Shown here: one piece after another, positions 36,845 through 45,693 of the stretch
Layout of the letters: every line of letters starts with the position of its first letter
Position numbering within the stretch: the first letter of the stretch is position 1
Origin: Xanthomonas hortorum
Lineage (GTDB): Bacteria > Pseudomonadota > Gammaproteobacteria > Xanthomonadales > Xanthomonadaceae
Direction: 5' to 3'
DNA: 64,000 nt
NCBI RefSeq assembly: GCF_024339125.1
Contig: NZ_CP101417.1
Coordinates: 4,661,001 to 4,725,000, forward strand
The notes under the pieces: model-generated
What the model was told of the DNA's origin: nothing
Seen by the model: only the letters and a program-made list of their open reading frames with translations
Databases searched by the model: none
Position numbers and translations under genes: made by a program

Positions 36845-37987
36845 ATGCCGAAGATCACCCGCGAGCCGCTGACGCGGCGTTCCGTCGATAGCGCGAAGGC
36901 AACAGGCAAAGCCTACCGGATGCGCGATGCGACCGTGCCGGGCCTGGTGCTGCGTGTCTCTGCCACTGGTGCGCGTTGCTGGGCCATCGTGTGGGGCCGC
37001 GGGCAGGAACGCATCTTCGGCGACTACCCCGCCCTGCCCCTCGAAAGTGCTCGCGAGCGCGCCAGGAAACTCGCCGGCGAGATCGCCGCACACGGCGCGC
37101 CGCTGGCGGTGATCGAGGCGGCCAGGCCGAAGCCGGCCACGCTGGGATCATTCGTGCGGGACCATTACGGCCCATGGGCCAAGGCCAACCAGAAGGCCGG
37201 CCAGGCCACCGTGGACGCGATCGCGGCCCACTTCACCGAGATCGTAGACAAGCCGCTCAGCGCCATCTGCGCGTTCGACCTGGAGCGGTTCAAGTCGCAG
37301 CGCCTGAAAGCCGGCATCAAGCCGTCGACGGTGAACCGCGATCTCTCCCGCATCCGTGGCGCGCTGTCGCGTGCGGTCGACTGGGGAATGATCGACCAGC
37401 ACCCCATGCGCACGGTGAAGCAAGCAAAGGGCGCCGATGACAGCCGCGTGCGGTACCTGACGCACGAAGAGGAACGCCAGCTACGCGCCGGCCTGCAGCA
37501 GCGCAGCCAAGGCCGCGCCCCTCACCTGTTGCCGATGGTGCTGGTGGCGCTGAACACCGGCATGCGCCGCGGCGAGCTGCTCGGCCTGGACTGGGCAGAC
37601 GTCAACCTGCCGGGCAAGCTCGTCACAGTCACCGTGGCCAACGCGAAGAGCCGCAAGGCCCGCCACATCCCCCTCAACAGCGAGGCACACGACACGCTCG
37701 CGCGCTGGCGCGAACAAGGCGCCGGCATCGGCCTGGTGTTCCCATCGCCCAGGACAGGCCGGCGCATGGACAACATCAGCAGCAGTTGGGAGGAGCTATG
37801 CGACACGATCGCCCTACCCGGCTTCCGCTTCCACGATCTGCGGCACACGTTCGCCAGCCGCCTGGTGATGGCCGGCGTCGACCTCAACACCGTGCGTGAG
37901 CTGCTGGGGCACTCCGACATCCGCATGACGCTGCGCTACGCCCACCTGGCGCCGGACAAGCTGGCCGAGGCCGTGGCCAGGCTCTGA
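36845..37987 (+). CDS. int: Tyrosine recombinase / phage integrase
   Basis: A 380-residue P4-like integrase. The N-terminal arm-binding domain (MPKITREPLTRRSVDSA to about 75) is followed by the SAM-like core-binding domain (about 100-185) and the catalytic domain with R (NTGMRRGELLGLDW), K region (AKSRKARHIPL), HxxR (FHDLRHTFASRL), H (LGHSDIRMTLRYAHL) and the nucleophile Tyr in RYAHL. I start at ATG 36845; a frame back to 36788 would overlap the repeat sites. It should catalyse integration at the 3' end of tRNA-Val. Confidence 0.96.
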   Translation: MPKITREPLTRRSVDSAKATGKAYRMRDATVPGLVLRVSATGARCWAIVWGRGQERIFGDYPALPLESARERARKLAGEIAAHGAPLAVIEAARPKPATLGSFVRDHYGPWAKANQKAGQATVDAIAAHFTEIVDKPLSAICAFDLERFKSQRLKAGIKPSTVNRDLSRIRGALSRAVDWGMIDQHPMRTVKQAKGADDSRVRYLTHEEERQLRAGLQQRSQGRAPHLLPMVLVALNTGMRRGELLGLDWADVNLPGKLVTVTVANAKSRKARHIPLNSEAHDTLARWREQGAGIGLVFPSPRTGRRMDNISSSWEELCDTIALPGFRFHDLRHTFASRLVMAGVDLNTVRELLGHSDIRMTLRYAHLAPDKLAEAVARL

Positions 37988-38318
37988 CCGCATCCAACCG
38001 CCGGCGGCGGACGGACCGATAAGGGAAATCCGCTATCGGCGATACCGGGAATCCCCGGTATCCCGGGCTTTACCTGCAATGCGGGTAATCTCCACCACCG
38101 GTGGGGATTTCCGCCGTTGGCGGAGATCTCCTCAATTTGAGGACATGCGGCGTGCAGGGCTTTTCCTCAACGTGAGGAGAAGGGGGGCAAACGCCATATC
38201 CGGCGTCTGGACCAACTGCCGGGATTCCGGCAGTTGCTGCTTTCCCACCACCGGTGGATAAGCCCGCCCAGGGTTCGAATCCCGGCATGTCCGACATACC
38301 CGGCATTGGCCGAGAAGC
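37988..38318. repeat. Palindrome-rich intergenic stretch behind int
   Basis: About 330 bp between the converging int and Arc-like genes hold at least eight short inverted repeats. Examples are GATACCGGG/CCCGGTATC (38038-38060), CCACCGGTGG (twice), TCCGCC/GGCGGA, TCCTCAA/TTGAGGA, TTCCTCA/TGAGGAG, ACGCC/GGCGT and CAACTGCCGG/CCGGCAGTTG. No reading frame looks real. One may be a terminator; the cluster as a whole is unexplained. Confidence 0.75.
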
Positions 38319-38795
38319 CTAGACAGGCTCGAACAGGCTCAGTTTCAACTGGCGCGCCCGCGTCTTAATCCACTTGCTATCTGCATCCGTACCACGCGCT
38401 TTTTCAATAGCTATTTCTCCCAACAAGGTGAAGAGCCTTTGCAGCTCCAATTGGTAGAGCTCAAGTACCTGGTCACCCTTCGTTACTTCTGATTGAAGCG
38501 CCACTGCATCCTGCGATCGCGGCTTGAGCTTACTTAGCCGCGCTTTGTTGTCCGCTTGGAATCTTTCAAGCGCGTGGACGACATCAGCCATGCGCCTATA
38601 GGCGTCATGTACGACCCGCTGAGGATCGATATCCACAGGTTCGCTGCGCTGCTCACCGAACGACTGTTCCAGACGATGGACGATCTCGGCGTTCATTGAT
38701 CGACCTGCCCTGTCTGCCGCCTCAGCGATGCGATCACGCATCCCATCGGGGAAGCGAATCACAAATTTCTCTTGTGGCTGTATGGGCTTGTTCAT
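38319..38795 (-). CDS. Arc-type ribbon-helix-helix regulator
   Basis: A 158-residue protein. Residues 8-50 match the Arc/Mnt ribbon-helix-helix ([38 protein letters not shown]). The rest is helical ([45 protein letters not shown]) and may oligomerise. ATG 38795 chosen; upstream residues overlap the operator region. It is divergent from the HTH gene at 38897 with direct repeats between, so it is the likely repressor of the element's early genes. Confidence 0.88.
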   Translation of the reverse strand: MNKPIQPQEKFVIRFPDGMRDRIAEAADRAGRSMNAEIVHRLEQSFGEQRSEPVDIDPQRVVHDAYRRMADVVHALERFQADNKARLSKLKPRSQDAVALQSEVTKGDQVLELYQLELQRLFTLLGEIAIEKARGTDADSKWIKTRARQLKLSLFEPV

Positions 38796-38814
38796 GGCCG
38801 GAATTTTACGGGAA

Positions 38815-38858
38815 TGATGGCTAGTTGACATTGATGGCTAATAGCCAGATGATGGCTA
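38815..38858. promoter_or_regulatory. Operator-like TGATGGCTA repeats
   Basis: Three perfect TGATGGCTA repeats at 38815, 38832 and 38850 (spacing 17 and 18 bp), with an inverted TAGCCA at 38842 making TGATGGCTAATAGCCA partly palindromic. TTGACA lies at 38825-38830. They occupy the gap between the divergent Arc-like and AlpA-like genes, as expected for the operator of the Arc-like protein. Confidence 0.7.
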
Positions 38859-38896
38859 TAAGCCACCACAAAACACCACAACGCAACGGAGCACAA

Positions 38897-39109
38897 ATGA
38901 TCAATCAGAGCCAGCCAATCAAACTCAGCTACACCGTCGAACAGGCCATTGCCGCCACCGGCATGAGCCGCAGCGCGTTTTACAAGGCAATCAGCAAGGC
39001 TGGATTGGTGACCTTCAAGCTGGGCAAGCGCCGCATGGTGTCGGCACGCGCGCTGCAGCAATTCATCGAGGCGCAGGAGAGCGAAGCATCCCGCCGGAGT
39101 CTTGCTTGA
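38897..39109 (+). CDS. AlpA/excisionase-type HTH protein
   Basis: A 70-residue protein (MINQSQPIKLSYTVEQAIAATGMSRSAFYKAISKAGLVTFKLGKRRMVSARALQQFIEAQE) with a MerR-like winged HTH of the HTH_17/AlpA group. Such proteins act as excisionases or activators in prophages and satellites. Start ATG 38897, first gene of the rightward early operon. Confidence 0.85.
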   Translation: MINQSQPIKLSYTVEQAIAATGMSRSAFYKAISKAGLVTFKLGKRRMVSARALQQFIEAQESEASRRSLA

Positions 39110-39192
39110 CCCCGCAAATAGAAACGGCCCGAGCGCGCCAACGCCCGAGCCGTAGAAGACAAGCCCGAACCCTAACGAGGAACGATCAAGCC

Positions 39193-39534
39193 ATGAGCAC
39201 AACTGTACATCATCCGCGCGCTGCCGCAACTGGCAGCCACCCCTCCCTGCTGTCAGGCAACACCTACGCCACCAGGCCGACGCGCCGTGACCCGATCGCC
39301 TGCGACTGCTGCAACCGCCCGATCGGCTACTTCGAGAGCAACAGGTCGACCAGGGCGTTCGCGTTCGGCGAACTGAGCTGGATCCTGTGCCGCGAGTGCA
39401 ATCGCAGCAGCGCCGAGTCCCATCCGGACGGCGAGCCGCGCGAGCTGATTCTGAGCTGGATCGTAACGCGCGCTGGCCGCTTCGGTCAGCAGTACCGCGA
39501 TGCCGTGCAGGCGCAGTTGGGGTGGCAGGCATGA
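39193..39534 (+). CDS. Phage-type protein with CxxC pairs
   Basis: A 113-residue protein with CDCC and CREC motifs about 35 residues apart (DPIACDCCNRPIGYF ... ELSWILCRECNRSS), a probable zinc ribbon. No family recognised. The stop overlaps the next start (ATGA). Confidence 0.7.
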   Translation: MSTTVHHPRAAATGSHPSLLSGNTYATRPTRRDPIACDCCNRPIGYFESNRSTRAFAFGELSWILCRECNRSSAESHPDGEPRELILSWIVTRAGRFGQQYRDAVQAQLGWQA

Positions 39535-39734
39535 GCGGCCGCAAGCCCCAATGGTTCGGCGAATGCCCGGGCGTGCAATCGCAAATCGAGTTCGCCCTGC
39601 GCTTCACCCAGTGGATGCAGGCGCGCCGGCAGAAAGCGACCGCCAGCGAGATGATGGATCGGTGGGGCATGAGCCGCGCCACTGCCTACCGCTACAAGGC
39701 CGCCTATCGCGCGGTGAAAGGCGGTGATGCATGA
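39531..39734 (+). CDS. Small HTH protein
   Basis: 67 residues, MSGRKPQWFGECPGVQSQIEFALRFTQWM then ATASEMMDRWGMSRATAYRYKAAY, an HTH-like segment (residues 40-62). Overlaps both neighbours by 4 bp, so it belongs to the early operon. Function unknown. Confidence 0.7.
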   Translation: MSGRKPQWFGECPGVQSQIEFALRFTQWMQARRQKATASEMMDRWGMSRATAYRYKAAYRAVKGGDA

Positions 39735-39928
39735 GCGCCACCGTGCTGCCCTTCCCCTCTGCGCGCGTCGTGCGCCAGCTACCGCCCCGCTCTCCCAGCC
39801 GCGTTGATTTGCTGGTGGAGGCGTTAGAGCGCTTGGACGCCGATCCGAACAGCCCCTTCGCACGTCGGCGGATGCAGCTGCGCGCGCAAGCCAATGCAAT
39901 GGCAACGAGTGAGCGTGATGCCCGATGA
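39731..39928 (+). CDS. Small hypothetical phage protein
   Basis: 65 residues (MSATVLPFPSARVVRQLPPRSP ... RRMQLRAQANAMATSERDAR), basic, Pro-rich start. It overlaps its upstream neighbour by 4 bp and the next gene by 11 bp. No family recognised. Confidence 0.6.
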   Translation: MSATVLPFPSARVVRQLPPRSPSRVDLLVEALERLDADPNSPFARRRMQLRAQANAMATSERDAR

Positions 39929-40343
39929 GTACCGCAAGCCAATCGCGGCAAACAAACGCGCCAAGTTCAAGGGGCGCAGCAAGGGCGCGCCGTTCCTGGC
40001 GATCGAGCACCGCATCGCTGACAGCGAGGAATTCGGCCGCCTCTCCGGCAACGCAGTCAAATTGCTGCTCGAGCTGGCCAGGCAATACCGACCCGGCAAG
40101 AACGGCGATCTCAGTATCCCGTGGTCGCTGCTGCACAACCGTGGGTGGCGCAGCAAAGCGACGGTACACGCCGCGAAGCTTGAGCTTCTGGAGTCTGGTT
40201 GGGTCGTCGAAACACGCAAGGGTGGCAAGCATCTGTGCAGTCTGTATGCCATCAGTTACTACGCAATCGACGAGTCAGAAAAGCACACAGAGCGGGCAAC
40301 AACTCTGCCACTCAATCTCTGGCAGCAAAAACGCAATGCGTAG
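39918..40343 (+). CDS. Candidate replication-associated winged-helix protein
   Basis: About 141 residues (MPDEYRKPIAANKRAKFKGRSKGAPFLAIEH). The middle resembles a winged-helix plan (SGNAVKLLLELARQYRPGKNGDLSIPWSLLHNRGWRSKATVHAAKLELLESGWVVETRKGGKHLCSLYAI). I do not recognise an exact family. It lies directly before the iteron/DnaA-box region, so a role in replication is a reasonable inference. Confidence 0.7.
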   Translation: MPDEYRKPIAANKRAKFKGRSKGAPFLAIEHRIADSEEFGRLSGNAVKLLLELARQYRPGKNGDLSIPWSLLHNRGWRSKATVHAAKLELLESGWVVETRKGGKHLCSLYAISYYAIDESEKHTERATTLPLNLWQQKRNA

Positions 40344-40470
40344 TCGCTATGTGGGCCAATCAGGTCGCTATGCGGGCCAATTGGCCTATGGATTAGCCCG
40401 CATACAGACCTCAGAGGTCGCTATGTGTACCAGTCGGGCGGTTATCCACAGCGGTTTGAGGTCGCTATGT
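40343..40470. other. Candidate replication origin: iterons plus DnaA box
   Basis: Four GTCGCTATG repeats start at 40343, 40364, 40427 and 40461, each extended on the right by TGGGCC, CGGGCC, TGTACC or TGTACA. A perfect DnaA box, TTATCCACA, lies between the last two (40442-40450). No gene fits in 40344-40547. The arrangement looks like an iteron origin. Confidence 0.65.
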
Positions 40471-40547
40471 GTACAGCTCTATAGATCTAAACCAAGCGGA
40501 GCGCATCTGCTCTGGCTTTTCGTCGGCGCCCACACAGGGAGGCAGCC

Positions 40548-40829
40548 ATGAGCACTGAAGCATTGGCCTGGGCATTCGGCCAACTCGCACCCAGCCCTGA
40601 CTCCAAGTTGCTGCTGGTGCTGCTGGCAGACAGCGCGGATCCCGATGGCCTTGTTCACTTGCCAGACCTCAATCGGCTGGCGACCTACTGCTGCACCGAT
40701 GCGCTCGGCCTGCAGTGCGCACTGGCAGAGCTCTACTCAACCGGCATGGCAAGCAAGCGATGGGATGGCATCTGCCTGCCTGTGCCGCCCATGGACTACG
40801 GACGTACGGCATTGCGGAGGCGAGCATGA
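40548..40829 (+). CDS. Phage-type HTH-like protein
   Basis: 93 residues (MSTEALAWAFGQLAPSPDSKLLLVLLADSADPDGLVHLPDLNRLATYCCTDALGLQCALAEL). The pattern of a helix-turn-helix replication-type N-domain (KLLLVLLAD ... LNRLATYC ... LQCALAELYSTGM) is visible. Its stop overlaps the next start. Confidence 0.7.
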   Translation: MSTEALAWAFGQLAPSPDSKLLLVLLADSADPDGLVHLPDLNRLATYCCTDALGLQCALAELYSTGMASKRWDGICLPVPPMDYGRTALRRRA

Positions 40830-41152
40830 GCACCAGCACACACACACCAACTGACAGAGCCGCCTGGTTGGACACAGCAGCACGCGATGCATTGAGGGCG
40901 CACCTGCAACGCACCGGCGCCAGCAGCGAGGCACGCGAGGAAGCCGCAACGCTGCCCATCGCCACGGTGCTGCTCAGGCTTCCACGCGCCATGCGCTCGA
41001 TCTTGGCCGCCGCCAGCCTGCTGCATTACGGCGAGCTGGTGCATCCCGGCCTCGCCGAGCCAGAGCCTACCCATTGGCGAGCACCGCGCCGCACTACGTC
41101 CGCCAACCACCGACGCGCCGGCAAGGTCGCCGCGTGCGGACCTGATCGATGA
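40826..41152 (+). CDS. Hypothetical phage protein
   Basis: 108 residues (MSTSTHTPTDRAAWLDTAARDALRAHLQRTG ... ATVLLRLPRAMRSILAAASLLHYGEL), partly helical. Overlaps its neighbour by 4 bp. No family recognised. The following 117 bp contain a G-run (41165-41174) and AT-rich inverted segments but no gene. Confidence 0.6.
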   Translation: MSTSTHTPTDRAAWLDTAARDALRAHLQRTGASSEAREEAATLPIATVLLRLPRAMRSILAAASLLHYGELVHPGLAEPEPTHWRAPRRTTSANHRRAGKVAACGPDR

Positions 41153-41269
41153 CAGCCGAGCGGCCCCGGGGGGGCGTGCGAAAAATTCAAATCGCCCCCA
41201 TCGGACACCGGCCGCTCAGGCAAATTTTTGCACCGTCAAAATTAGATTTTGAAAATATGGGGAGGCACT

Positions 41270-41701
41270 TTGGACCCTGACAGGCCCACCATGCATGGGG
41301 TTCCGCTTGATCGGGCCGCCGCCGAGTTGGGCATTCCCACTGGAACGCTACGGCGCTGGGTGCGGCAAGGCTGTCCGGTGGTCCACCGTGGCCACCGCGG
41401 GCGCGGCCATGCGGCGCTGGTCGATCCCGCAAAGGTGCTGCAATGGCGGCAGGCCGGCGAGCGCCAGCAGATTTACCTTGAGCTTGCCAGCGCGGTCCCC
41501 ACCGTGATCGCGCACGCGGCATGCGATTCGATGCGCCTCGCCAACGGGATCGACAAGAAACGGCTCGCAGGGGTGCAGGCGGCGACCTGGTACGTGGCGA
41601 CCAACGCTGTGCTGGATCACCTGCGCGAGCGCTGCCCCGCAGTGCCTGAACTGGCCGTAGTGCCGGACGAAATCGAGCAACTCCGGAAAATCGCACGATA
41701 G
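41270..41701 (+). CDS. Terminase small subunit-like DNA-binding protein
   Basis: About 143 residues. An N-terminal winged HTH (PLDRAAAELGIPTGTLRRWVRQGCPV, then GHAALVDPAKVLQWRQ) is followed by a helical region (IYLELASAVPTVIAHAACDSMRLANG, ATNAVLDHLRERC). This is the plan of Nu1-type small terminases, and it precedes the capsid gene. TTG 41270 follows GGGGAGG by 4 nt and is my choice; ATG 41291 is the alternative. No large terminase gene follows. Confidence 0.65.
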   Translation: MDPDRPTMHGVPLDRAAAELGIPTGTLRRWVRQGCPVVHRGHRGRGHAALVDPAKVLQWRQAGERQQIYLELASAVPTVIAHAACDSMRLANGIDKKRLAGVQAATWYVATNAVLDHLRERCPAVPELAVVPDEIEQLRKIAR

Positions 41702-41759
41702 CGATTGATTTTAAGCGGCCTCGGTACGGTGGACCCATCAACTACCGGAGACGCCCCAG

Positions 41760-42752
41760 ATGGACCCCATGCAGTTTGCTGCCCTTTCCCGCGCCCGCAC
41801 CGCTCTCGACGTGGCGGTGGCCAACGAATGCAGCTCTGCCAGGGCAAAGGCGTTCGTCGAAATTGCTCTTGGCATGATGCTCAACGGCAAGAACTTCCGC
41901 ACCGCCCTCGCCTCTCACCCGTCCGCGTTGGTCCAGAAGGCTGTGGCGGAATCCACTTTCGGCGAGGTGTGGCAGAACCAAAATGCTGCGGCACTGGCCG
42001 CTAGCTATATCGGAAGCATCGCTGAGGGCTCTCTGCTCGACCAGATCATCCCTTACGGCTCCGTGCTGCCGCTCAACGTCTCAAGCGTGCTGGTCGGCAC
42101 GGGCTACAGCGCCAACGTCACCAAGGAAGGGGACCCGAAGGTGGTCAAGAACCTGCAGCTCGGCACGGAAGACGTGGAGCTGCAGAAGGCGGCCGCGATC
42201 GTGGTCATGACACAAGAACTGGTCCGCGCAATCGGCGGGCAGACCATCTTCGAAAGCGAGCTGCGCAAGAGCGTGACTCGCGCTATCAACTCTTCGGTGC
42301 TGGCGCAGCTGCTCGACAACGCACCGAGATATGTCGCGCCCAGCGGTGACCCTCTGGCCAATCTTCGCGCAGGCATGTTCGCTGCTGGACCATCGGATGG
42401 GTACGTGGTCGCCGCGCCGGCGGTGGACGTGATGGACCTCGCGACACGGCTGGAAAATCGCGGCGGCATGGGATTGCGCGGCGGCACCTTCATCCCGGGC
42501 GTGCAGGTCGTCGCGATGGACGAAATTGCAGACATGTACGTGATTCCGGCTTCGCGCATCGCCATCCGCGACCAGGGGCTCGAGGTGCGCAGCGCGGGCC
42601 ACGCGCTGATCAGCCTGGCCGATACGCCGACGAGCCCAGCGCAGATGGTGTCCCTTTTTCAGACCAACAGCATCGCACTGCTCGCAGAGCGCAATTTCCA
42701 CCTCGCCGCTGCATCCCCCATGGTGGTGGTGGGTGAGGAGCCTGCCCCGTGA
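41760..42752 (+). CDS. HK97-like major capsid protein
   Basis: 330 residues. Typical HK97-fold segments are seen: an N-terminal helical delta-like region (MDPMQFAALSRARTALDVAVANE), then TFGEVWQNQNAAALAASYIGS, GYSANVTKEGDPKVVKNLQLGTEDVELQKAAAIVVMTQELVR, LRKSVTRAINSSVLAQLLDN and the C-terminal SLFQTNSIALLAERNFHLA. The class is clear from these patterns. It lies before the portal gene, an order opposite to that of most siphophages. Confidence 0.82.
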   Translation: MDPMQFAALSRARTALDVAVANECSSARAKAFVEIALGMMLNGKNFRTALASHPSALVQKAVAESTFGEVWQNQNAAALAASYIGSIAEGSLLDQIIPYGSVLPLNVSSVLVGTGYSANVTKEGDPKVVKNLQLGTEDVELQKAAAIVVMTQELVRAIGGQTIFESELRKSVTRAINSSVLAQLLDNAPRYVAPSGDPLANLRAGMFAAGPSDGYVVAAPAVDVMDLATRLENRGGMGLRGGTFIPGVQVVAMDEIADMYVIPASRIAIRDQGLEVRSAGHALISLADTPTSPAQMVSLFQTNSIALLAERNFHLAAASPMVVVGEEPAP

Positions 42753-43084
42753 GCCAACCATTGATCGGAACCGCCTACCAAGAGGCGCTGAAAGCTTTGG
42801 CCGAACAGGTGGCGCGCGCATACCGCGAGGACTGCTGCAGCTTCCACGTGTCCGCCGGCCTGATTCAAGGCAACACCATGATCGCAGTCACTGCCACGTT
42901 CGATGCAACCGGCACCGAGTGCTGGGTGCCGCTGGCTTTGGGCGGCGATCCCTGGACGGATGAGAGGCGCGTGCGCATCGAACACGATGCGCGGGCAGTG
43001 ATCTCCCAGCGGCTCAGCATCGAAGAGGGTGTTGCTTACATCGTTCGGCAGTACATGCGTGGGGTGCTCGATGGGTATCGCTGA
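42749..43084 (+). CDS. Hypothetical phage structural-region protein
   Basis: 111 residues from a GTG start overlapping the capsid stop (GTGA): MSQPLIGTAYQEALKALAEQVARAYREDCCSF ... GVAYIVRQYMRGVLDGYR. Overlaps the portal start by 14 bp. No family recognised; position between capsid and portal only. Confidence 0.65.
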   Translation: MSQPLIGTAYQEALKALAEQVARAYREDCCSFHVSAGLIQGNTMIAVTATFDATGTECWVPLALGGDPWTDERRVRIEHDARAVISQRLSIEEGVAYIVRQYMRGVLDGYR

Positions 43085-43683
43085 TCGACTGATGTCGCTG
43101 GTCACTCGGCGCGCGCCGGCAGCCGCTACTGCAGTCGCACCACCCGGGGGCGGCGGCTGGCGCAATATTCTGGAGCCTTTCACCGGTGCTTGGCAGCGCA
43201 ACCAGTCGATCGCCACGCCCAGAGAGCTGGAGACGTACAGCACGGTGTACGCGTGCATGTCGCGCATTTCCAGCGATATCGGCAAGCTGCCTTTCACGCT
43301 TAAGCGGCGCGACGCAAACGGCCTTTGGGGCGCTGACCGGCACCAGACCATCAGCCCGCTGCTACGGCGGCAGAATGTCTACCAGACGCCCGCGCAGTTC
43401 CGCGAGGCCTGGATCCTGTCTAAGCTCAGCCACGGCAATACCTACGTGCTGAAAGGCCGGAACAGCAGCGGTGCTGTTACGCATCTGTGGGTGCTGGACC
43501 CGAGTCGCGTGGAATCATTGATCGCCCCAACGGGCGACGTCTTCTACCAGCTGCGATATGGCCGGCCGGAGAACCTGTTGCCCGAAAAATATTCGGGCGA
43601 TGAGCTGATCGTGCCGGCCACCGAGATCATCCATGATCGAGAGATGGCGCTTTTCCATCAGCTGATTGGTGTGGGCCCGCTAG

Positions 43684-44842
43684 GGATGGTCTGATCAACG
43701 GCATCGGAGGATGAGCCTAACCACATCGACCAGGCTGACGGCGCTCAGATCCTCGATTTTTTTGCCGTTTCCGGCGCGTTTGCAGGGTGTTGCCCGGGTT
43801 ACAGGCGCACGTTCCCCATCGTCGGCAGTAACTGCTTTCGCTTCATCCACAGGTTCGATAGCGCAAACAAGGTCAGCACCTGCGCGGTGTTCTTGGCCAG
43901 GCCGCGATAGCGGACCTTGGTGTAGCCGAACTGGCGCTTGATCACCCGGAATGGATGCTCCACCTTCGCGCGCACGCTGGCCTTGAAGTGTTCCCAACGT
44001 CTTTCCCGAGCACGCTCGCGTTTGTTGCCGAGGGCTTGCATCGTCGAGGGCCTGGCGGCGATGAAGAATGCAGCCTTGCAGGCCTGCAGTTCTTCGCGTT
44101 TGTCCGCACCGGTGTAGCCGCTATCGCCGAACACGCTGTCTTCTTTGCCATGCAGCAACGTGTGCATCACCGTGACATCGGCGACGTTGGCGGCTGTGCA
44201 ATGGACGTGGTGCACCAACCCGGAAAATTCATCCACGCCGATGTGCGCCTTCATCCCGAAATACCACTGATTGCCCTTCTTGGTCTGATGCATCTCAGGG
44301 TCGCGCGCGTTGTCGGCATTCTTGGTCGAACTGGGCGCCGCGATCAGCGTCGCATCGACGATCGTGCCCGACCGCAGGCTCTGGCCCTTGCGCGCCAGAT
44401 GCGCGTTGACCGCTTCCAGCATCCGCGCGGCAAGGCCATGGGTCTCCAGCAGGCGCCGAAAGTTGAGAATCGTGGTCTCGTCCGGAACGTTGTCCAAGCC
44501 ACCGAGCTGGGCAAACCGCCGCAAGGTCGGGATCTCGTGCAGTGCTTCTTCCATCGCCGGATCGCTCAGCGCATACCACTGCTGCAGCAGATGAATCCGC
44601 AACATCGTCGCCAGTGCGTACGGCTGCCGACCTGGCCGGCCCGATACCGGATAGTGCGGCGCGATCAGACCGAGCAGTTGCTGCCACGGAACCACCTGCT
44701 CCATCTCGGCCAGAAAGATCTCGCGCCGGGTCTGCTTGCGCTTGCCCAGGCCCTCAGCGTCACCGAACGTCAGTTGCATGGATCACTCCTCAACATCAGG
44801 CGGGTAGTGTCGCGTATCTGTGGTGCGTTGTTCAGAGGTTCC
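43684..44842 (-). mobile_element. IS5-family insertion sequence, copy 3
   Basis: Same 1159-bp element, inside the portal gene. CTAG occurs on both sides (43680-43683, 44843-44846), a clean target duplication. Confidence 0.97.
43799..44779 (-). CDS. IS5-family transposase, copy 3
   Basis: 326-residue DDE transposase identical in protein sequence to copy 2. Antisense to the interrupted portal gene. Intact. Confidence 0.96.
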   Translation of the reverse strand: MQLTFGDAEGLGKRKQTRREIFLAEMEQVVPWQQLLGLIAPHYPVSGRPGRQPYALATMLRIHLLQQWYALSDPAMEEALHEIPTLRRFAQLGGLDNVPDETTILNFRRLLETHGLAARMLEAVNAHLARKGQSLRSGTIVDATLIAAPSSTKNADNARDPEMHQTKKGNQWYFGMKAHIGVDEFSGLVHHVHCTAANVADVTVMHTLLHGKEDSVFGDSGYTGADKREELQACKAAFFIAARPSTMQALGNKRERARERRWEHFKASVRAKVEHPFRVIKRQFGYTKVRYRGLAKNTAQVLTLFALSNLWMKRKQLLPTMGNVRL

Positions 44843-45693
44843 CTAGATGCAGCCACCTTGGCCGCGAACAAGAACATTCGCATCCAGCAAGACGCGACCA
44901 AATTTTTCACAAACGGAGCGAACCCGGGCGGCATCCTGACGGCACCTGCGGGCATGTCGGAAACCGACGCACAGGCGGTCAAGGAATACTGGAACACCAA
45001 CTTCCAGGGGGCGAACGCTGGCAAGGTCGCGGTGATCGGCGCGGACATGAAGTTCACATCGTTCGCCTTCAAGGCGATCGACTCGCAGATGGTGGAGCAG
45101 CTGCGCTATTCCGATGAGCAGATCGCGCATGCATTCGGCATCCCACCGTTCAAGGTCGGCATCGGCAGTATCCCCGCCGGCATGAAGGTCGACGACCTCA
45201 ACCAGATGTATTACGCCGACGCTCTGCAGGCGCGTATCGAGGCGATGGAGGACTGTCTGGACCAGGCGTTGGGCCTGGGTGATGAGATCGGCGTGGAGCT
45301 CAATCTGGAGCCGCTACTGCGCATGGATCTCGGCAAGCAGGCGGAAGTGCATGCAGCGCTCACCGGCGCTGGCATCGAAGCGCCCAACGAAGCACGCCGC
45401 CGCTTCGGGCTCTCTCCGCTCACTGGCGGCGACAGCGTCTACCTGCAGCAGCAGAACTACAGCCTAGAGGCCCTCGCGCGCCGCGACAGCTCCCCGGATC
45501 CGTTCGCCACCGGCGGCACCGGTGAGCGCGGTCTGAACCCTGCCCGCTTCCTCACCAGGGAGCTGCCAAGCGGCCAGCCGAAGCAGCGCGCCAAGTTCAA
45601 CCACGACGATGGTAGCTGGGATGTGGAGATTGCTCCTAATCGCTGGCTGCATCGCATTCACTCCGCTCAATTCGAAAACTCGGAGCCGGCAAG

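Noticed and set aside
37990..38310. CRISPR array
   Set aside because: The palindromes differ in sequence and spacing; no constant repeat or spacer pattern and no cas genes.
41153..41260. cos or pac site before the small terminase-like gene
   Set aside because: A G-run and AT-rich inverted segments are present at a plausible place, but nothing specific enough to call a packaging site, and no large terminase is present.
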